In this document: positions 46,305 through 54,998 of the stretch, piece by piece
How positions within the stretch are numbered: the stretch's first letter is position 1
How the letters are laid out: each line of letters begins with the position of its first letter
Source of the DNA: Prostheceraeus crozeri
Lineage: Eukaryota; Platyhelminthes; Polycladida; Euryleptidae
Assembly: GCA_907163375.1 (NCBI GenBank)
Contig: CAJQUW010010459.1
Span: 124,001-188,000, forward strand
DNA: 64,000 nucleotides
Reading direction: 5' to 3'
Made by a program: the position numbers and the translations under genes
Notes under the pieces: generated by a model
What the model saw: only the letters and a program-made list of their open reading frames with translations
The model's database searches: none
Told to the model about the DNA's origin: nothing

Positions 46305-47230
46305 AGTAGTAAATAAAACTCCACCACTGGACCGCGCAAGATGGACGCCATCGCTGACGTCCCCCCCCTCCTGTCAGCCGAGTCGGTCGTGGTGAGCCGC
46401 CATGTTGCTTCGAATCTGACGTCCCCCGTCCTGTCAGTAGAGTCGGTCGTGGTGAGCCGCCGTGTTGCTTCGAGTCTGACGTCCCCCCCCTCTGGCCGGC
46501 CGACGTAGCGAGCGGTGGTTTGTGATGCGCTCTCCAGGTTGGCGTGGTGTGCCGGCCAGGTTGGGAGGGTGGAATGTCGTAGCTCACCTGAAAAAATCCT
46601 AAGTGTCAGAGTGGCTTTGTATGGTCAAAATTTTGAAAATTTTCCAAAGTGTGGCATTTCGACCTGGGACCCTGACCAAAGTTTGTTTCATCAAATTTCA
46701 CTGACCCCCCCCGACAGCGATCTTCTAACTTTGGTTCTAGTGGACGGATTTTGTCTTACAGCTACAGAAAGAGGAGAAAAAACTGCTCGGTGACATTTTT
46801 TGTTGCGAGTCAATCGGACCAGTCGTTCAAAAGTTAGAGCTGTTACAAGATTTTAGGTCGGAGCTCACCTGAAAAAATCCGAAGTGTCAGAGTGGCTTTG
46901 TATGGTCAAAATTTTGAAAATTTTCCAAAGTGTGGCATTTCGACCTGGGACCCTGACCAAAGCATTTTGCATCAAATTTCACTGACCTCCCCCCCTCGGC
47001 ACCAATCTTCCAATTTTGCTTCTAGTGATCGTAGAAAGTCGTGCAATAGCTCGTTTGAAAGCTCAGAGTGAGACAAATTCACTGAAAGAAACGGCTTGTT
47101 CATGTCTGTCTCCGTTGAGATGTGAGACGCCATTTAAGATTTGGGAGATTGGCGAAAAACGACAGAGTTAGAATTTCCCAAGAAACAGCTCCAGCGGGCG
47201 AACGAAGGCTCGGATTGGTAAACGGAGGCC
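46305..47230. repeat. Left terminal repeat region of the Polinton
   Basis: The outer part has two 65-bp units built on CAGTCGGTCGTGGTGAGCCGCC-like sequence and C runs, paralleling the hairpin units of the palindromic element. Next comes a 130-bp direct repeat at 46581 and 46862 (AGCTCACCTGAAAAAATCC start). The inner part, 47020-47220, is clearly homologous to the subterminal repeats at 23800-24150, with shared words AGCTCGTTTGAAAGCT and TGTGAGACGCCATTTAAGAT. The opposite terminus lies outside the window. Confidence 0.8.
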
Positions 47231-47298
47231 AGATTTGGAATCAGCTTGATGTTATTGTCCAATGAGGATCATCATCCAATGAGAATCAAGCATTTCTA

Positions 47299-47306
47299 TA
47301 TAAATA
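47299..47306 (+). promoter_or_regulatory. TATAAATA box of the first Polinton gene
   Basis: TATAAATA is followed by GAGCCTTCCACAGTGA and a C/T-rich tract, then an ATG at 47409 about 100 bp on. The block from 47285 to 47390 is about 85% identical to promoter blocks inside the palindromic element (28836-28930 and its copies). Confidence 0.75.
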
Positions 47307-47473
47307 GCGAGCCTTCCACAGTGAAAATCATTCCTTCGTTGAATCACACGCGTGACGGACGCACATTTTCTCTCTCTCCCTCTATTATCTCTCTATCATC
47401 CAACTAAAATGGTAAGTCGCTACTTCCCTCCCTCCCTTGAACGTAAACTTAATACTATCTTTTTCGTTTTCAG

Positions 47474-48178
47474 GCATCTACTCCATCTGCTGCACTAGTA
47501 GGACAAAATGGCGGTCAAACGTTGCAAGGTTCGCTACGATCAGATCATCTACAACTGAGGGCAGTGGAAGAAACAACCAAGGTACATAATCCTACACCGC
47601 TACAGCGTAAATTTAGACAAGTCTTGCGTTATGACGATCATAGCGTAGTACTCCAAACGGGAATGCTCCCTTCCACGGATGTCAAGATAATGCACAATCA
47701 GTATGGGGACTACATACCGATCCCCGTGAGTCCGTACATTCGCCGCCAACTTGATATTATTGAGGAGTACGTGACATTAAATATGGACATTCCTACTCCT
47801 CTTGCTCAAGAGTGGAAGGCGAGAGATGACAAGGATACTCCCTATAGAAAGATTTGGGATGGTAATCACATTTGCCTACCGGTATCACATTGGTGTACTT
47901 ACTATAAGAAGGAGGGAGATCATTCAACATCCATCACATGCGACAAGCTCGGAGAAGGTACTTGGGATATCCTTTTCAAAGTGAATGGGCTATATTATGG
48001 TCGGCACAAGGATAATAAAATAGCCTCGCTCTCCATGCATATGGAATCTATCCTATATATTCCAAAACCACCCAACGTGGATGACATAATTGATCAAATC
48101 CTTAACAGCAGTGGTGCGAAGCGCAAGTCGGAGAAGAATGCTGCCTCAAAACGCAAATCAAAGAAGGAGAATTACTAG
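47474..48178 (+). CDS. Unknown first Polinton protein (~235 residues)
   Basis: The frame is open from an acceptor-like TTTTCAG at 47467-47473 to the stop at 48178. An ATG at 47409 is followed at once by GTAAGT, so a small leader intron is likely. The protein has no recognised domain. It contains IPIPVSPYIRRQLDIIEEYV, tryptophan- and cysteine-containing β-like segments such as PVSHWCTYYKK, and a lysine-rich tail KRKSEKNAASKRKSKK that looks like a nuclear localisation signal. An early DNA-binding or regulatory role is a guess based on position behind a strong TATA box. Confidence 0.6.
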   Translation, partial: ASTPSAALVGQNGGQTLQGSLRSDHLQLRAVEETTKVHNPTPLQRKFRQVLRYDDHSVVLQTGMLPSTDVKIMHNQYGDYIPIPVSPYIRRQLDIIEEYVTLNMDIPTPLAQEWKARDDKDTPYRKIWDGNHICLPVSHWCTYYKKEGDHSTSITCDKLGEGTWDILFKVNGLYYGRHKDNKIASLSMHMESILYIPKPPNVDDIIDQILNSSGAKRKSEKNAASKRKSKKENY

Positions 48179-48212
48179 TCCTTTCCTAACTCTACCCTAT
48201 GACAATTCGCTT

Positions 48213-48338
48213 ATGTGCTTTGAGTGTCGTAGACGTGGTCTTATTAGATACATTTTACTTCTTCGTTGCCATCATATCATTTGTGTATTTTGTCGTGAAA
48301 AGCATCGATGTAATTCTTCATTTTGTAATATGTTATAG
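48213..48338 (+). CDS. 41-residue RING-like Cys/His peptide
   Basis: A short ATG frame between the first protein and the nuclease-like gene. The spacing C-x2-C-x13-C-x-H-x2-C-x2-C-x5-C-x4-C is close to a RING finger (C-x2-C...C-x-H-x2-C-x2-C...C-x2-C). A minimal zinc-binding protein or a RING exon is possible. The frame is open further 5' and overlaps the end of the preceding gene, so it may belong to a longer spliced product. Confidence 0.4.
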   Translation: MCFECRRRGLIRYILLLRCHHIICVFCREKHRCNSSFCNML

Positions 48339-48390
48339 AACGTTTCCTTAGATGTGTAAATTTCCGTTTTAGGCTTCTATCATCATTTTT

Positions 48391-48921
48391 ATGGATTGTG
48401 AGGGTGAACTTGTACAGGAGCTCAGTGCTATTGCTATGAACAATTGGACATATCAAATTGTTAGTGTCTATCATCAACATGCCAACTGCGATCCCAATGT
48501 TGATCAATGGGCGAGAAAACACATTCATGGACTTAATCTGAAATATTTGCAAGACTATGGCTTTTCTTGTGAGAGTGCTCTTCTTATTGACTTTAAACGA
48601 TGGTTAGCTGCTTTCAATGTTATACGCATCTTTTGTAATAATCCTGGTAAGGAGAGGAAAGTATTTCCCAATCTAATCATTGATGACATTTTGCTCCCAC
48701 CTTGGGATAGTAGAGTGAATCAACACTACCATGAAGTCACGAAACGTTTTAAGGATTTGTGTGTTCCTATTTTGTCTATTCGTTGTAGTAGCTACGTTCA
48801 TAACCAATGCTTCTTTCCTCCTTACCTCAACACTGCCAAAGTCCTGTATGATTATCATTGCTCGCTGTATGATAGTTACCAGCTGTATCTATTTTATCTG
48901 TTTCAAACCATTGATTTATAA
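48391..48921 (+). CDS. Nuclease-like protein, possibly DnaQ/RNase H fold
   Basis: 176 residues from the first ATG. The frame is open slightly further 5' to a TTTTAG acceptor-like site near 48372, adding a short hydrophobic strand. It begins with a strand followed by MDCEGELVQELSAI, which resembles the first motif (D-x-E) of DEDD exonucleases. HIHGLN and FPNLIIDDILLPPW follow. The other DEDD motifs cannot be placed with confidence. The C-terminus is aromatic and cysteine-rich. A repair, proofreading or RNA-processing nuclease is possible. Confidence 0.4.
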   Translation: MDCEGELVQELSAIAMNNWTYQIVSVYHQHANCDPNVDQWARKHIHGLNLKYLQDYGFSCESALLIDFKRWLAAFNVIRIFCNNPGKERKVFPNLIIDDILLPPWDSRVNQHYHEVTKRFKDLCVPILSIRCSSYVHNQCFFPPYLNTAKVLYDYHCSLYDSYQLYLFYLFQTIDL

Positions 48922-49005
48922 TGCATGCTTGTTACCGTTATTCAATAAATGTTACTATGAGAAGAGTTGTTTTCATGCAATGGATGGGTTAGATAAAGGG
49001 CGATC

Positions 49006-49416
49006 ATGTCTTTCTCAAACGACTGCGGAACATTACATTTTCATAGGCAAAGTTTAAAAGGAGCTGTTCCAGATTATGTGATAAATTTTCATAAAGATGA
49101 GACCGACATCGAAGCAGTGGTCGATGATGCTAGCACTCTATTTCTAGAGTTAATGAATACATTCTCTGATAGCATTGTCATGGCGCGATTAGTTGCGAAA
49201 ATTAAGTTTAGTCATTTTGGAAAGGAAGAGGTGGAAAGTCGCTCTTTCCATTTTGCTTCTTATTCAATGGAAGTGGTAGATCACCCCGAAGAATTTTTTA
49301 AAAGACATATGATAAAAATTGCTGAACGTCTTAACGCATTTAACCATCATGGTAGCAGTCTAGTGATTGAAGCGATTTCAGATATTCACATTCAACATTC
49401 TATAAAGAAAAATTGA
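49006..49416 (+). CDS. Polinton protein like the N-terminal module of polymerase B
   Basis: 136 residues. The pattern RLVAKIKFSHFGK, then SRSFHFASYSMEV, then RLNAFNHHGSSLVIEAISDI resembles the module that precedes protein-primed polymerase B in many Polintons and related elements ('hFrS...l..f...GSgw.l..i'). Here it is a separate plus-strand gene, while the polymerase itself is on the minus strand 13 kb away. A role in replication is inferred from that similarity only. Confidence 0.45.
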   Translation: MSFSNDCGTLHFHRQSLKGAVPDYVINFHKDETDIEAVVDDASTLFLELMNTFSDSIVMARLVAKIKFSHFGKEEVESRSFHFASYSMEVVDHPEEFFKRHMIKIAERLNAFNHHGSSLVIEAISDIHIQHSIKKN

Positions 49417-49784
49417 AAATGCAGTGGTACTTGATTGTAGCACAACTGGTTTTCGAGCTATGCTTGCTCACTCTCGAAGTATATTCCTTCTGTACATGCG
49501 TCTATTATTTAGAAAAGGCTAGCAAGTTCATATCTTCAAAAAGACTTGCTATAGACATCAGTAACGGTGAAACTATGTGTTGCGATGTATGTAAGCGAAA
49601 GGATGGAAATGAAAAGCGCATCTTCAAGAGATGTAAGCATGCTTTTGTCAACGCTGTTTCATACGTAATTGCATTCAACTTTGCAAATGTAACCACTGTG
49701 ATATTGCTCATTTCGAGTGTCACTTATGCCGCAATAGTTAGTACCTATGCAAATGTGGTAAAGACAGGTTTTAGCAAAGACTAA
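49413..49784 (+). CDS. Membrane-anchored Cys-rich (RING-like) protein; looks broken
   Basis: It overlaps the previous gene by four bases (ATGA). The N-terminal 35 residues form a likely membrane segment (WYLIVAQLVFELCLLTLEVY). A cysteine-rich region with ETMCCDVCKRKDG and RCKHAF follows, resembling the start of a RING domain. The last part looks broken (about one break). A membrane-bound ubiquitin ligase is a possibility, by analogy with viral membrane RING proteins. Confidence 0.45.
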   Translation: MKMQWYLIVAQLVFELCLLTLEVYSFCTCVYYLEKASKFISSKRLAIDISNGETMCCDVCKRKDGNEKRIFKRCKHAFVNAVSYVIAFNFANVTTVILLISSVTYAAIVSTYANVVKTGFSKD

Positions 49785-49792
49785 CACGGAAA

Positions 49793-50143
49793 ATGGCGAA
49801 ACGTAAAAGTCAAAAGTCTTCAAAGTTTTCTTCAGCCATTCAAGCTCTCCGACGAATGAAAGCAAATCAGCGATACAATGCTATACGACATGCTAACGAT
49901 AAATTCATTCGTGAAATTATTTCTCATGTGAGGAAGTTGAGGACGAAGAAATTAGCACCAAAACAACGAAAGTTACTAAAGCGATATGCTACGAAATTGC
50001 GTTTCATCTCCAATCCTAAAGTCACCCTTCAAAGAAAGAGGGAAATTCTAACACAAAAGGGCGGTTTCCTTCCAGCGTTACTACCGATGCTAGCTCCTAT
50101 CGTGGGCAACGTATTGGGTAATATCTTTGGCTCTAGACGTTAA
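49793..50143 (+). CDS. Small basic Polinton protein with hydrophobic tail
   Basis: 116 residues, very rich in Lys and Arg, predicted helical, ending in a glycine/proline-rich hydrophobic stretch GGFLPALLPMLAPIVGNVLG and SRR. Similar basic proteins of about 110-120 residues with a GGFL..LL..L tail occur beside the ATPase in many Polintons. A core/DNA-condensing or membrane-active virion protein is plausible, but its function is not known. Confidence 0.6.
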   Translation: MAKRKSQKSSKFSSAIQALRRMKANQRYNAIRHANDKFIREIISHVRKLRTKKLAPKQRKLLKRYATKLRFISNPKVTLQRKREILTQKGGFLPALLPMLAPIVGNVLGNIFGSRR

Positions 50144-50191
50144 TTATGCAAATGTGAATCTCAAAGTATTATAATGGATTTCAGACTTTAA

Positions 50192-50791
50192 TGTGATAAA
50201 GTTCTGACTGTATCAGGTCCATCTCATGCAGGTAAAACTGTTTTCACGCTGAATTTATTGGATAAAAGAAGGGAGTTGTTTAAGGAACCTATCAATCGAG
50301 TGATTTGGTGTTATGGTATTTATCAACCGTCGCTGTTTCAGGAATTGCAAAGTCGCAACTTTATTCGACATGAAGGAATTATTCCAGTGGATAAACTTCA
50401 GTCTAATGATGTTGTTGTATTGGATGATTTATTAAAAGAAAGTAAGAATTCAAAAGATGTTACAGATATGTTCACTCGCGCAGCACATCATAAAAGGTGC
50501 TTTATCATCTATATCACACAAAATTTGTTTCCTGATGGAAAAGAAGCTCGTACACGAAACCTGAATACACACTATTATGCTATTTTCAAGAATCCGCGAG
50601 ATAAAAGTCAATTTGAAATTTTAGCGCGACAAGTTGCACCCAGAGGATCAAAAGCCTTAATTGAAATTTTTCAAGCAGCTACTGAAAAACCACACGGTTA
50701 CTTATTCATTGACTTTACGCAAGAGTGTCCGGAAGAATTTAGATTTCGAAGTGATATTTTGAAAACTCCCATGATTATCTACAAACTATGA
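50192..50791 (+). CDS. Genome-packaging ATPase (FtsK/HerA type)
   Basis: The Walker A motif GPSHAGKT is at 50216-50239. The Walker B-type strand NDVVVLDDLL follows (about 50410-50435), then the sensor-like region CFIIYITQNLFPDG, with Q-N after the β strand as in packaging ATPases. The length of about 200 residues is normal for Polinton ATPases. The N-terminal start is not resolved. It ends in an ATGA overlap with the next gene, so co-expression is likely. Confidence 0.85.
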   Translation, partial: CDKVLTVSGPSHAGKTVFTLNLLDKRRELFKEPINRVIWCYGIYQPSLFQELQSRNFIRHEGIIPVDKLQSNDVVVLDDLLKESKNSKDVTDMFTRAAHHKRCFIIYITQNLFPDGKEARTRNLNTHYYAIFKNPRDKSQFEILARQVAPRGSKALIEIFQAATEKPHGYLFIDFTQECPEEFRFRSDILKTPMIIYKL

Positions 50792-51315
50792 GTTCTTATT
50801 CTCGCATGATTGTTATTCCTCAGGATGAACATGTACAATTGACTGCCATGCAGCAAGTAAAGCAACCTCTTGCAAATCAAATGTATAGGAAAGAAATAGA
50901 TTATCAGCAAAATGTTCACATCAAAGATCCACATCGTGCTGTATTATTACAATCGGAAACTGTTGAGCAACTAAAAAATTTGAAGAATAAGATGCGTGAC
51001 TCTGTATCGACTGCTGCACCTTTAGCATCTCGCGCACATGCCATATCTCTTTTCAACAGTATTGAACCCCATCTCAATGTAAATGATAGAGGAGAAATCA
51101 TTACAGATGAAAATAAAGTGATTGATGCTTCACGTTATGAAGACTTGATTCAGTATGCGACACGTAGAAAGTGCCGTCAGGGCTATGTTCCACCTGGTTG
51201 GACATACTTTCTTAAACTATTGAAAAAGCATAATGTACCAAAATTTGCTTTGAATAATGAGACATTGAAAGAACTTGATTCAACAGTGGCCACTGCTTCA
51301 ATGCTCAGACGATGA
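50788..51315 (+). CDS. Conserved Polinton protein of unknown function
   Basis: 175 residues beginning SRMIVIPQDEHVQL. It matches in style a Polinton gene that usually lies between ATPase and integrase. The N-terminal half is helical and Gln-rich, and the C-terminal part has a YVPPGWTYFLKLLKKHNVP block. It overlaps the ATPase by four bases and the next small gene by four bases. Confidence 0.6.
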   Translation: MSSYSRMIVIPQDEHVQLTAMQQVKQPLANQMYRKEIDYQQNVHIKDPHRAVLLQSETVEQLKNLKNKMRDSVSTAAPLASRAHAISLFNSIEPHLNVNDRGEIITDENKVIDASRYEDLIQYATRRKCRQGYVPPGWTYFLKLLKKHNVPKFALNNETLKELDSTVATASMLRR

Positions 51316-51479
51316 AAATGCCAACAAATTGGTTTAAGACGTCACCTGCTACATCCCCTCCCACACTCACTAAGCAAACAAGAGGAAGAAATCGACGTAG
51401 ATCTACATCGCCACTAAAACTAGTAAAAGGAAAACGTAAAACAGCTCCTCCCAAGAAATACATGTTCTCAGACTATTAA
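51312..51479 (+). CDS. 55-residue basic protein
   Basis: The ATG overlaps the preceding stop (ATGA), the usual coupling in this gene block. The product is rich in Arg, Lys, Pro and Thr (RGRNRRRSTSPLKLVKGKRK), ending KKYMFSDY. It may be a DNA-condensing peptide or a C-terminal piece of a virion protein. No family is recognised. Being short, it is easily missed. Confidence 0.5.
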   Translation: MKMPTNWFKTSPATSPPTLTKQTRGRNRRRSTSPLKLVKGKRKTAPPKKYMFSDY

Positions 51480-51498
51480 TATGAAGCAGATGTGTTGA

Positions 51499-51678
51499 TT
51501 GCCATGTAATGAACCGCCAGAGGTGAATGTCGTTGTCACTTGCACTTGCTGCGCCAGCTCTCACAATGAAACCCCTAAGCAATGTGAACACGATCGCAAA
51601 ACCGCTAAAGCTAAATGCTGCAGTTGTTGTAACTGTAGAAAGGCAAGAAAACAAAAAGATGAGAAGGAGGAAAAATAG
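51499..51678 (+). other. Cysteine-rich reading frame overlapping the integrase start
   Basis: A 60-codon open stretch in another frame than the integrase. It reads PPEVNVVVTCTCCASSH and later KCCSCCNCRKARKQK, then a charged tail. Clustered CC and C-x-C suggest a metal-binding peptide. Start uncertain. A real small gene is plausible because Polintons often carry Cys-rich peptides near the integrase, but it could be a chance frame. Confidence 0.3.
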
Positions 51679-52740
51679 TCAGTCGTCATCGACTGAACGT
51701 TTGAAGTCAATCTATTATGATGTAAAACATCCGGCAGGATTTGCATCTATCAAGAAATTATCAAAAGCGAGTGGTCTTCCACAATCACAAGTGAAACGAT
51801 GGTTAAAAGGTCAGGCTATCTATACACTCCACAAACAAGCGAAAAAGAAGTACCTCACCCGCCATTATATTGTTCATGACATCGATGAACAGTGGCAAGC
51901 AGATTTGTGTGATGTTGCCTCCATTTCAAAACATAACTCGGGTAACAATTTTATTTTAACCGTCATTGATATTTTCTCGCGTTATGCGTGGGCTCAACCT
52001 TTAAAAACTAAAGAAGGGAAAGGAGTAGCAAAAGCATTCCAAACAATTTTTCGAGGAGGTCGCATTCCAAAAAGAATTCAGAGTGATCAAGGAAAAGAGT
52101 TTGAAAATCAGCATGTGAGAAGATTATTTGAGAGGCATGACATTGAGTTGTTTAGTGTAAAGAGTGCTTATAAAGCTGCTCTCGTTGAACGTTTTAATCG
52201 CACATTAAAAAATCGCTTGTGGCGACATTTTACTGCCAACTTGACACAAAATTGGACAAAGGTTCTACAAGATACACTCCATGCCTACAATCACTCTATC
52301 TATCGTTCTATTGGACTCAGACCAGTAGATGTAAATGCTGACAATGTAGATAAAGTGCGCGAGTCATTCCAACGTAAACGCACTCATGTGAAAAGTGATG
52401 TGAAAATTGGTGATAAAGTTCGTATCTCAAAAGTGAAGAGTGTTTTTGCTAAAGGGTACCTTCCGAATTGGACAGAGGAGGTATTTACAGTATCAAGGAT
52501 TGATCAAAAAGACTCTCCCGCCACCTACAAGTTGAAAGATTACGATAATGAAGAAATTGAGGGTAGCGTTTACCGCGATGAGATTGAGGTAGTCACTGAA
52601 AGTGAAACATATTTGGTAGAGAAAATCATTGGATGTAAAAAACGACAAGGTGAAGAAAGAATGGTGTCTTGTTAAATGGACTGGTTGTCCTTCAAGTATG
52701 AACTTTTGGATGCGTCGTGCCGACATCTTTCATCTAAGTG
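51527..52740 (+). CDS. Retrovirus-type (RVE, DDE) integrase; end looks broken
   Basis: It cuts and joins the element's ends into the target, giving 6-bp duplications. An N-terminal basic region comes first. A helix-turn-helix-like stretch follows (GLPQSQVKRWLKGQ), then an RVE core with the first catalytic Asp in WQADLCDV, the second in QSDQGKEFEN and the Glu in ALVERFNRTLKNRLWR. An SH3-like DNA-binding region with KIGDKVRISK and the start of a chromodomain (YLVEKIIG) come last. Order and length are as in Polinton integrases. About one break lies in the chromodomain region. Confidence 0.9.
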
Positions 52741-52792
52741 ATCGACAGTGATTCATGCAAAGTTGTAACTAACAATGTTTAGGGTTTGAGCT

Positions 52793-53248
52793 ATGAATCC
52801 AACTGCCTCATTTTATTCACGACCCTCCTATGTAAGTGGTGGAGGACAAATTTACATCGGCGCTCGCCGCCGTCGTGGAGGTAGCATACTTGGTGCACTG
52901 AAATCTGTTGTAGCACCTCTCATATCCAATGTCGGAAGATCTTTAAAACGAAATGTTTTAAGTAATGCCGTTGGCTTTGCTGGTGATGTTGCTAGTGATC
53001 TTTCCAGAGGTAGACGTTTTAAGAGCAGTTTGTTGAATCGTGGGAAGGAACGCGGTTTAAAAACATTGAAGCAGACCTTTGCTGGTGTTACTCAAGGAAA
53101 GAAATCGCCTAAACAAATGAATAAAGGAAGAAGGAAACATCGCGGAGCTGGTAAGGTGCGATCTTCAGTCAAAAGGCATTCACGCAAACGTCGCAGAGGC
53201 TCTAATCATTCATCAAGCGCTAAACGACGACGCTGCCATAACTTCTAA
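52793..53248 (+). CDS. Minor capsid protein (adenovirus pVI/pX-like)
   Basis: 151 residues. The N-terminus PSYVSGGGQIYIGARRRRGG is followed by an amphipathic segment SILGALKSVVAPLISNVG and a very basic tail with RSSVKRHSRKRRRGS. A glycine-rich start, an amphipathic helix and an Arg-rich tail, placed just before the major capsid gene, are typical of the Polinton minor capsid protein. Cleavage by the protease encoded downstream is likely. It ends two bases before the major capsid start. Confidence 0.7.
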   Translation: MNPTASFYSRPSYVSGGGQIYIGARRRRGGSILGALKSVVAPLISNVGRSLKRNVLSNAVGFAGDVASDLSRGRRFKSSLLNRGKERGLKTLKQTFAGVTQGKKSPKQMNKGRRKHRGAGKVRSSVKRHSRKRRRGSNHSSSAKRRRCHNF

Positions 53249-53250
53249 TC

Positions 53251-54506
53251 ATGGAGTGTAAAACTTCCGGGTTTTGTTTGTTTGATCAACAAGCCATACA
53301 GACAGATATTCTTAGTTCAAGTATTGTAGATTATCATCCTCGAACAGCTGAGAATGCTGGCCCCATTGAATTTGTTATTCCTGGTGGTAGTAATGACTAC
53401 ATAGATTTGAGTTATGCGATGGTTGATTTGAGGTTTAGAATTCAGACGATACACATAAAGTTGGACTGAACAATTTACCATTGACTACATTACTTCGCGA
53501 TGTTTCTCTAACGATTGGAGAGCAGCAGGTGGAAGGTAGCCAAAGCGATTATCCCTATAAAGCATATTTCAATCATGTATCACAGTTTCATCCAGCAGCA
53601 CAAAAAAGTCATATGGAAGCCATGGGATGGTACAGAGATGAAGCAGGAAAATTTGATGTTGAAACAAACAGTGGCTTTGTAAAGCGATCTGCTATGATTA
53701 AAGATAGTAAAGTATGTCAGCTATATGGTCCGCTGAATTTAGACTTCTTTAGACAGTCAAAGTTTTTACTCTGTAATACCAGCATGTGACTCAAGCTGAC
53801 ATTGAATAAGCCTGAATTTGCGCTGAATGCATTTGCTAAAGTTGACAATTTTAGAATTCATGTGGAAGATATTGCACTTTACATTCGTCGAGTAGTACCG
53901 AATCCAAGTGTCATTAGAGGACATGCTGAAGGTCTTAACCGCCAAAATGCCATTTACCCCGTTCAGCATACAAAGCTTCTCACCTTTACAATTCCGAAAG
54001 ATCAAAAGAGTTTCATGAAAGATGGCCTCTTTCCATCGGAAGCACCGAAGCTCCTCATGGTGGCAATGGTTGAAAATGATGCATTTAATGGTAATATAAA
54101 GAAGAATCCTTTCAATTTTAAACACAATCAGTTAAGTGAAATTGCTTTACGTGTAAATGATGTCAGTCATCCTGGTCCACCCTACAAACCAGATTTTGTT
54201 GCGAATCAATTTATGCGCAGTTATGTTGATTTTATGGATGTCTTTGGCTTTTACAATACGGATGACACCAACGGACTCACTATGAAAGAGTTTAAGAGTG
54301 GATATACTATTTATGCATTTGATTTGACTGCTGACAGCGATATTAGTGCACCCTATCGTCAAGCGAACGTGCCTCATCATATTCGTTTGGATTTGACGTT
54401 CAAAAGAACACTACCTGAGACGATCAATGTATTAATTTATGCAGTCTTCGATTCAAATATTGAAATTACAAAGTATCGTGACGTGATTCTTCAGTATAAT
54501 CGTTAA
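53251..54506 (+). pseudogene. Major capsid protein (double jelly roll); broken
   Basis: Start motif MECKTSGFCLFDQQAIQTD, then PGGSNDYIDL, a typical Polinton N-terminal pattern. The C-terminal jelly roll includes GYTIYAFDLTADSDI and LDLTFKRTLPETINVLIYAV, the family hallmark. Total length (about 415 codons) is slightly short of the usual 430-650. The gene looks broken at about two places. It lies between the minor capsid and protease genes, the usual order. Confidence 0.85.
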
Positions 54507-54967
54507 TGAGTTGGTTGACTGCTGACGATATTAAAACTAAAGTACAGCGTAATGCAGACGAAGCGACGTTGAAAGCTTTCGATAATGTCTATTCGCTCGA
54601 TACCTTACCACCTGCAGTAAATCACTATCCCATCTTTATTGTGCTAAACACTCATTCGCAGAATTTAGGCAATGAGCATTGGAAAGCGATCTTTATTGGA
54701 GAAGACCGACGTGGTGAACTATTTGACTCTCTTGCTCAACCTCCAAATATACCAACACAGCAGTGGTTGAGAAAACATACGCGTCAATATCAGCGAAATG
54801 AACGCATACTACAACATCCACTTTCATCAACGTGTGGTGCTTTTGTACTGTACTTCATCTTAAAACGTTTACATGTATCTCGATATGTATCTGTTATTCA
54901 AAACTTTTCATGTAATCCATCCTCTAATGAAAAAATCATTTGTAAGTTCTATCATGATTTGAAATAA
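54506..54967 (+). CDS. Capsid maturation protease (adenain/Ulp1-like cysteine protease)
   Basis: 153 residues, C48/C5-type fold. The catalytic His lies in GNEHWKAIFI, the acidic residue in GELFDSLAQPP, and the Gln and nucleophile Cys in LQHPLSSTCGAFVLYFI, all in the correct order and spacing. It overlaps the major capsid stop (TAATG). It cleaves virion precursor proteins in the adenovirus and Polinton pattern. The frame appears whole. Confidence 0.88.
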   Translation: MSWLTADDIKTKVQRNADEATLKAFDNVYSLDTLPPAVNHYPIFIVLNTHSQNLGNEHWKAIFIGEDRRGELFDSLAQPPNIPTQQWLRKHTRQYQRNERILQHPLSSTCGAFVLYFILKRLHVSRYVSVIQNFSCNPSSNEKIICKFYHDLK

Positions 54968-54998
54968 AAACATCATGTTGGAAAAATTGTTTTTTATT
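54963..54998. terminator. Back-to-back polyadenylation signals
   Basis: AATAAA on the plus strand at 54963-54968 serves the capsid-protease block. TTTATT at 54993-54998 gives AATAAA on the minus strand at the end of the TBP-like gene. The two transcription units converge here. Confidence 0.65.

Noticed and set aside
48731-49057. 108-codon frame overlapping the nuclease-like gene
   Set aside because: Mostly a shadow of the better supported gene in another frame, with hydrophobic composition from T-rich DNA.
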